From assembly GCF_027244095.1 (NCBI RefSeq), contig NC_069661.1:195891501-195955500 (forward strand): a DNA stretch of 64,000 nucleotides, given 5' to 3'. The position numbers and the translations under genes were made by a program. The notes below the pieces were generated by a model, which saw only the letters and a program-made list of their open reading frames with translations, was not told the DNA's origin and made no database searches. Shown piece after piece: positions 63,947 to 64,000 of this stretch. The stretch is from Hemicordylus capensis. Taxonomy: Eukaryota > Chordata > Lepidosauria > Squamata > Cordylidae. The stretch's first letter is position 1. Every line of letters begins with the position of its first letter.

Positions 63947-64000
63947 TTATTACATTTATATCCCGCTCTTCCTCCAAGGAGCCCAGAGTGGTGTACTACA
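63947..64000 (-). mobile_element. Sauria SINE tail, cut by window end
   Basis: The segments atttatatcccgctcttcct and gagcccagagtggtgtacta are the reversed tail as at 36.4 kb. Confidence 0.8.

Overview
The window is a piece of a squamate reptile (lizard or snake) nuclear genome. The signs are spliced vertebrate genes, Sauria-type tRNA SINEs, several non-autonomous hAT families, CR1/L2-group LINEs, an R4/Dong-type LINE and Helitron-like elements. The species cannot be told from the sequence alone. I saw no retroviral, LTR or Polinton gene remnant, no rRNA or tRNA gene, and no CRISPR-like array.

Two host genes are supported, both on the plus strand. RPS16 (ribosomal protein uS9) lies at about 30.6-34.5 kb. 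It has a CpG-rich promoter, a pyrimidine-rich start, a probable intron in the 5' UTR and five coding exons. Together these encode an intact 146-residue protein. About 7.3 kb downstream begins a large secreted von Willebrand-type gene. Fifteen consecutive coding exons (41,774-62,605) join with perfectly matching intron phases into 529 codons: signal peptide, one EGF-like domain, VWD, C8, TIL, a VWC-like stretch and the start of a second VWD. I call it otogelin-like (OTOGL), an extracellular gel protein of the inner ear. The gene runs off the right edge of the window.

The rest is repeats and unannotated spacer. 1-20 kb: gene-free, with a palindromic hAT MITE compound, a GC-rich terminal-repeat transposon (4.5-5.3 kb), a 5S rRNA-like chimeric SINE (8.9-9.1 kb), a Helitron with a purine-rich minisatellite (10.7-11.8 kb), and foldback or multi-hairpin elements (13.6-14.1, 14.4-14.9 and 16.8-17.3 kb). 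20-24 kb: a nearly full-length decayed R4-type LINE inside an AATA-rich tract. 24-30 kb: SINEs and hAT elements. 31-32 kb: a LINE copy inside an RPS16 intron. 35-41 kb: two very similar LINE 3' ends, one nested in a foldback transposon, plus Sauria SINEs. 42-64 kb: OTOGL introns carrying small hAT, Helitron, SINE and LINE insertions.

The two genes have no functional link that I can see. RPS16 is housekeeping and OTOGL is tissue-restricted. Their adjacency is notable because human RPS16 (19q13) and OTOGL (12q21) are unlinked. The most unusual sequence features are a chain of ten consecutive hairpins at 16.8-17.3 kb, the template-switch-like palindrome at 232-610, and a 93-bp copied segment flanked by a perfect 14-bp target duplication at 9.6 kb.
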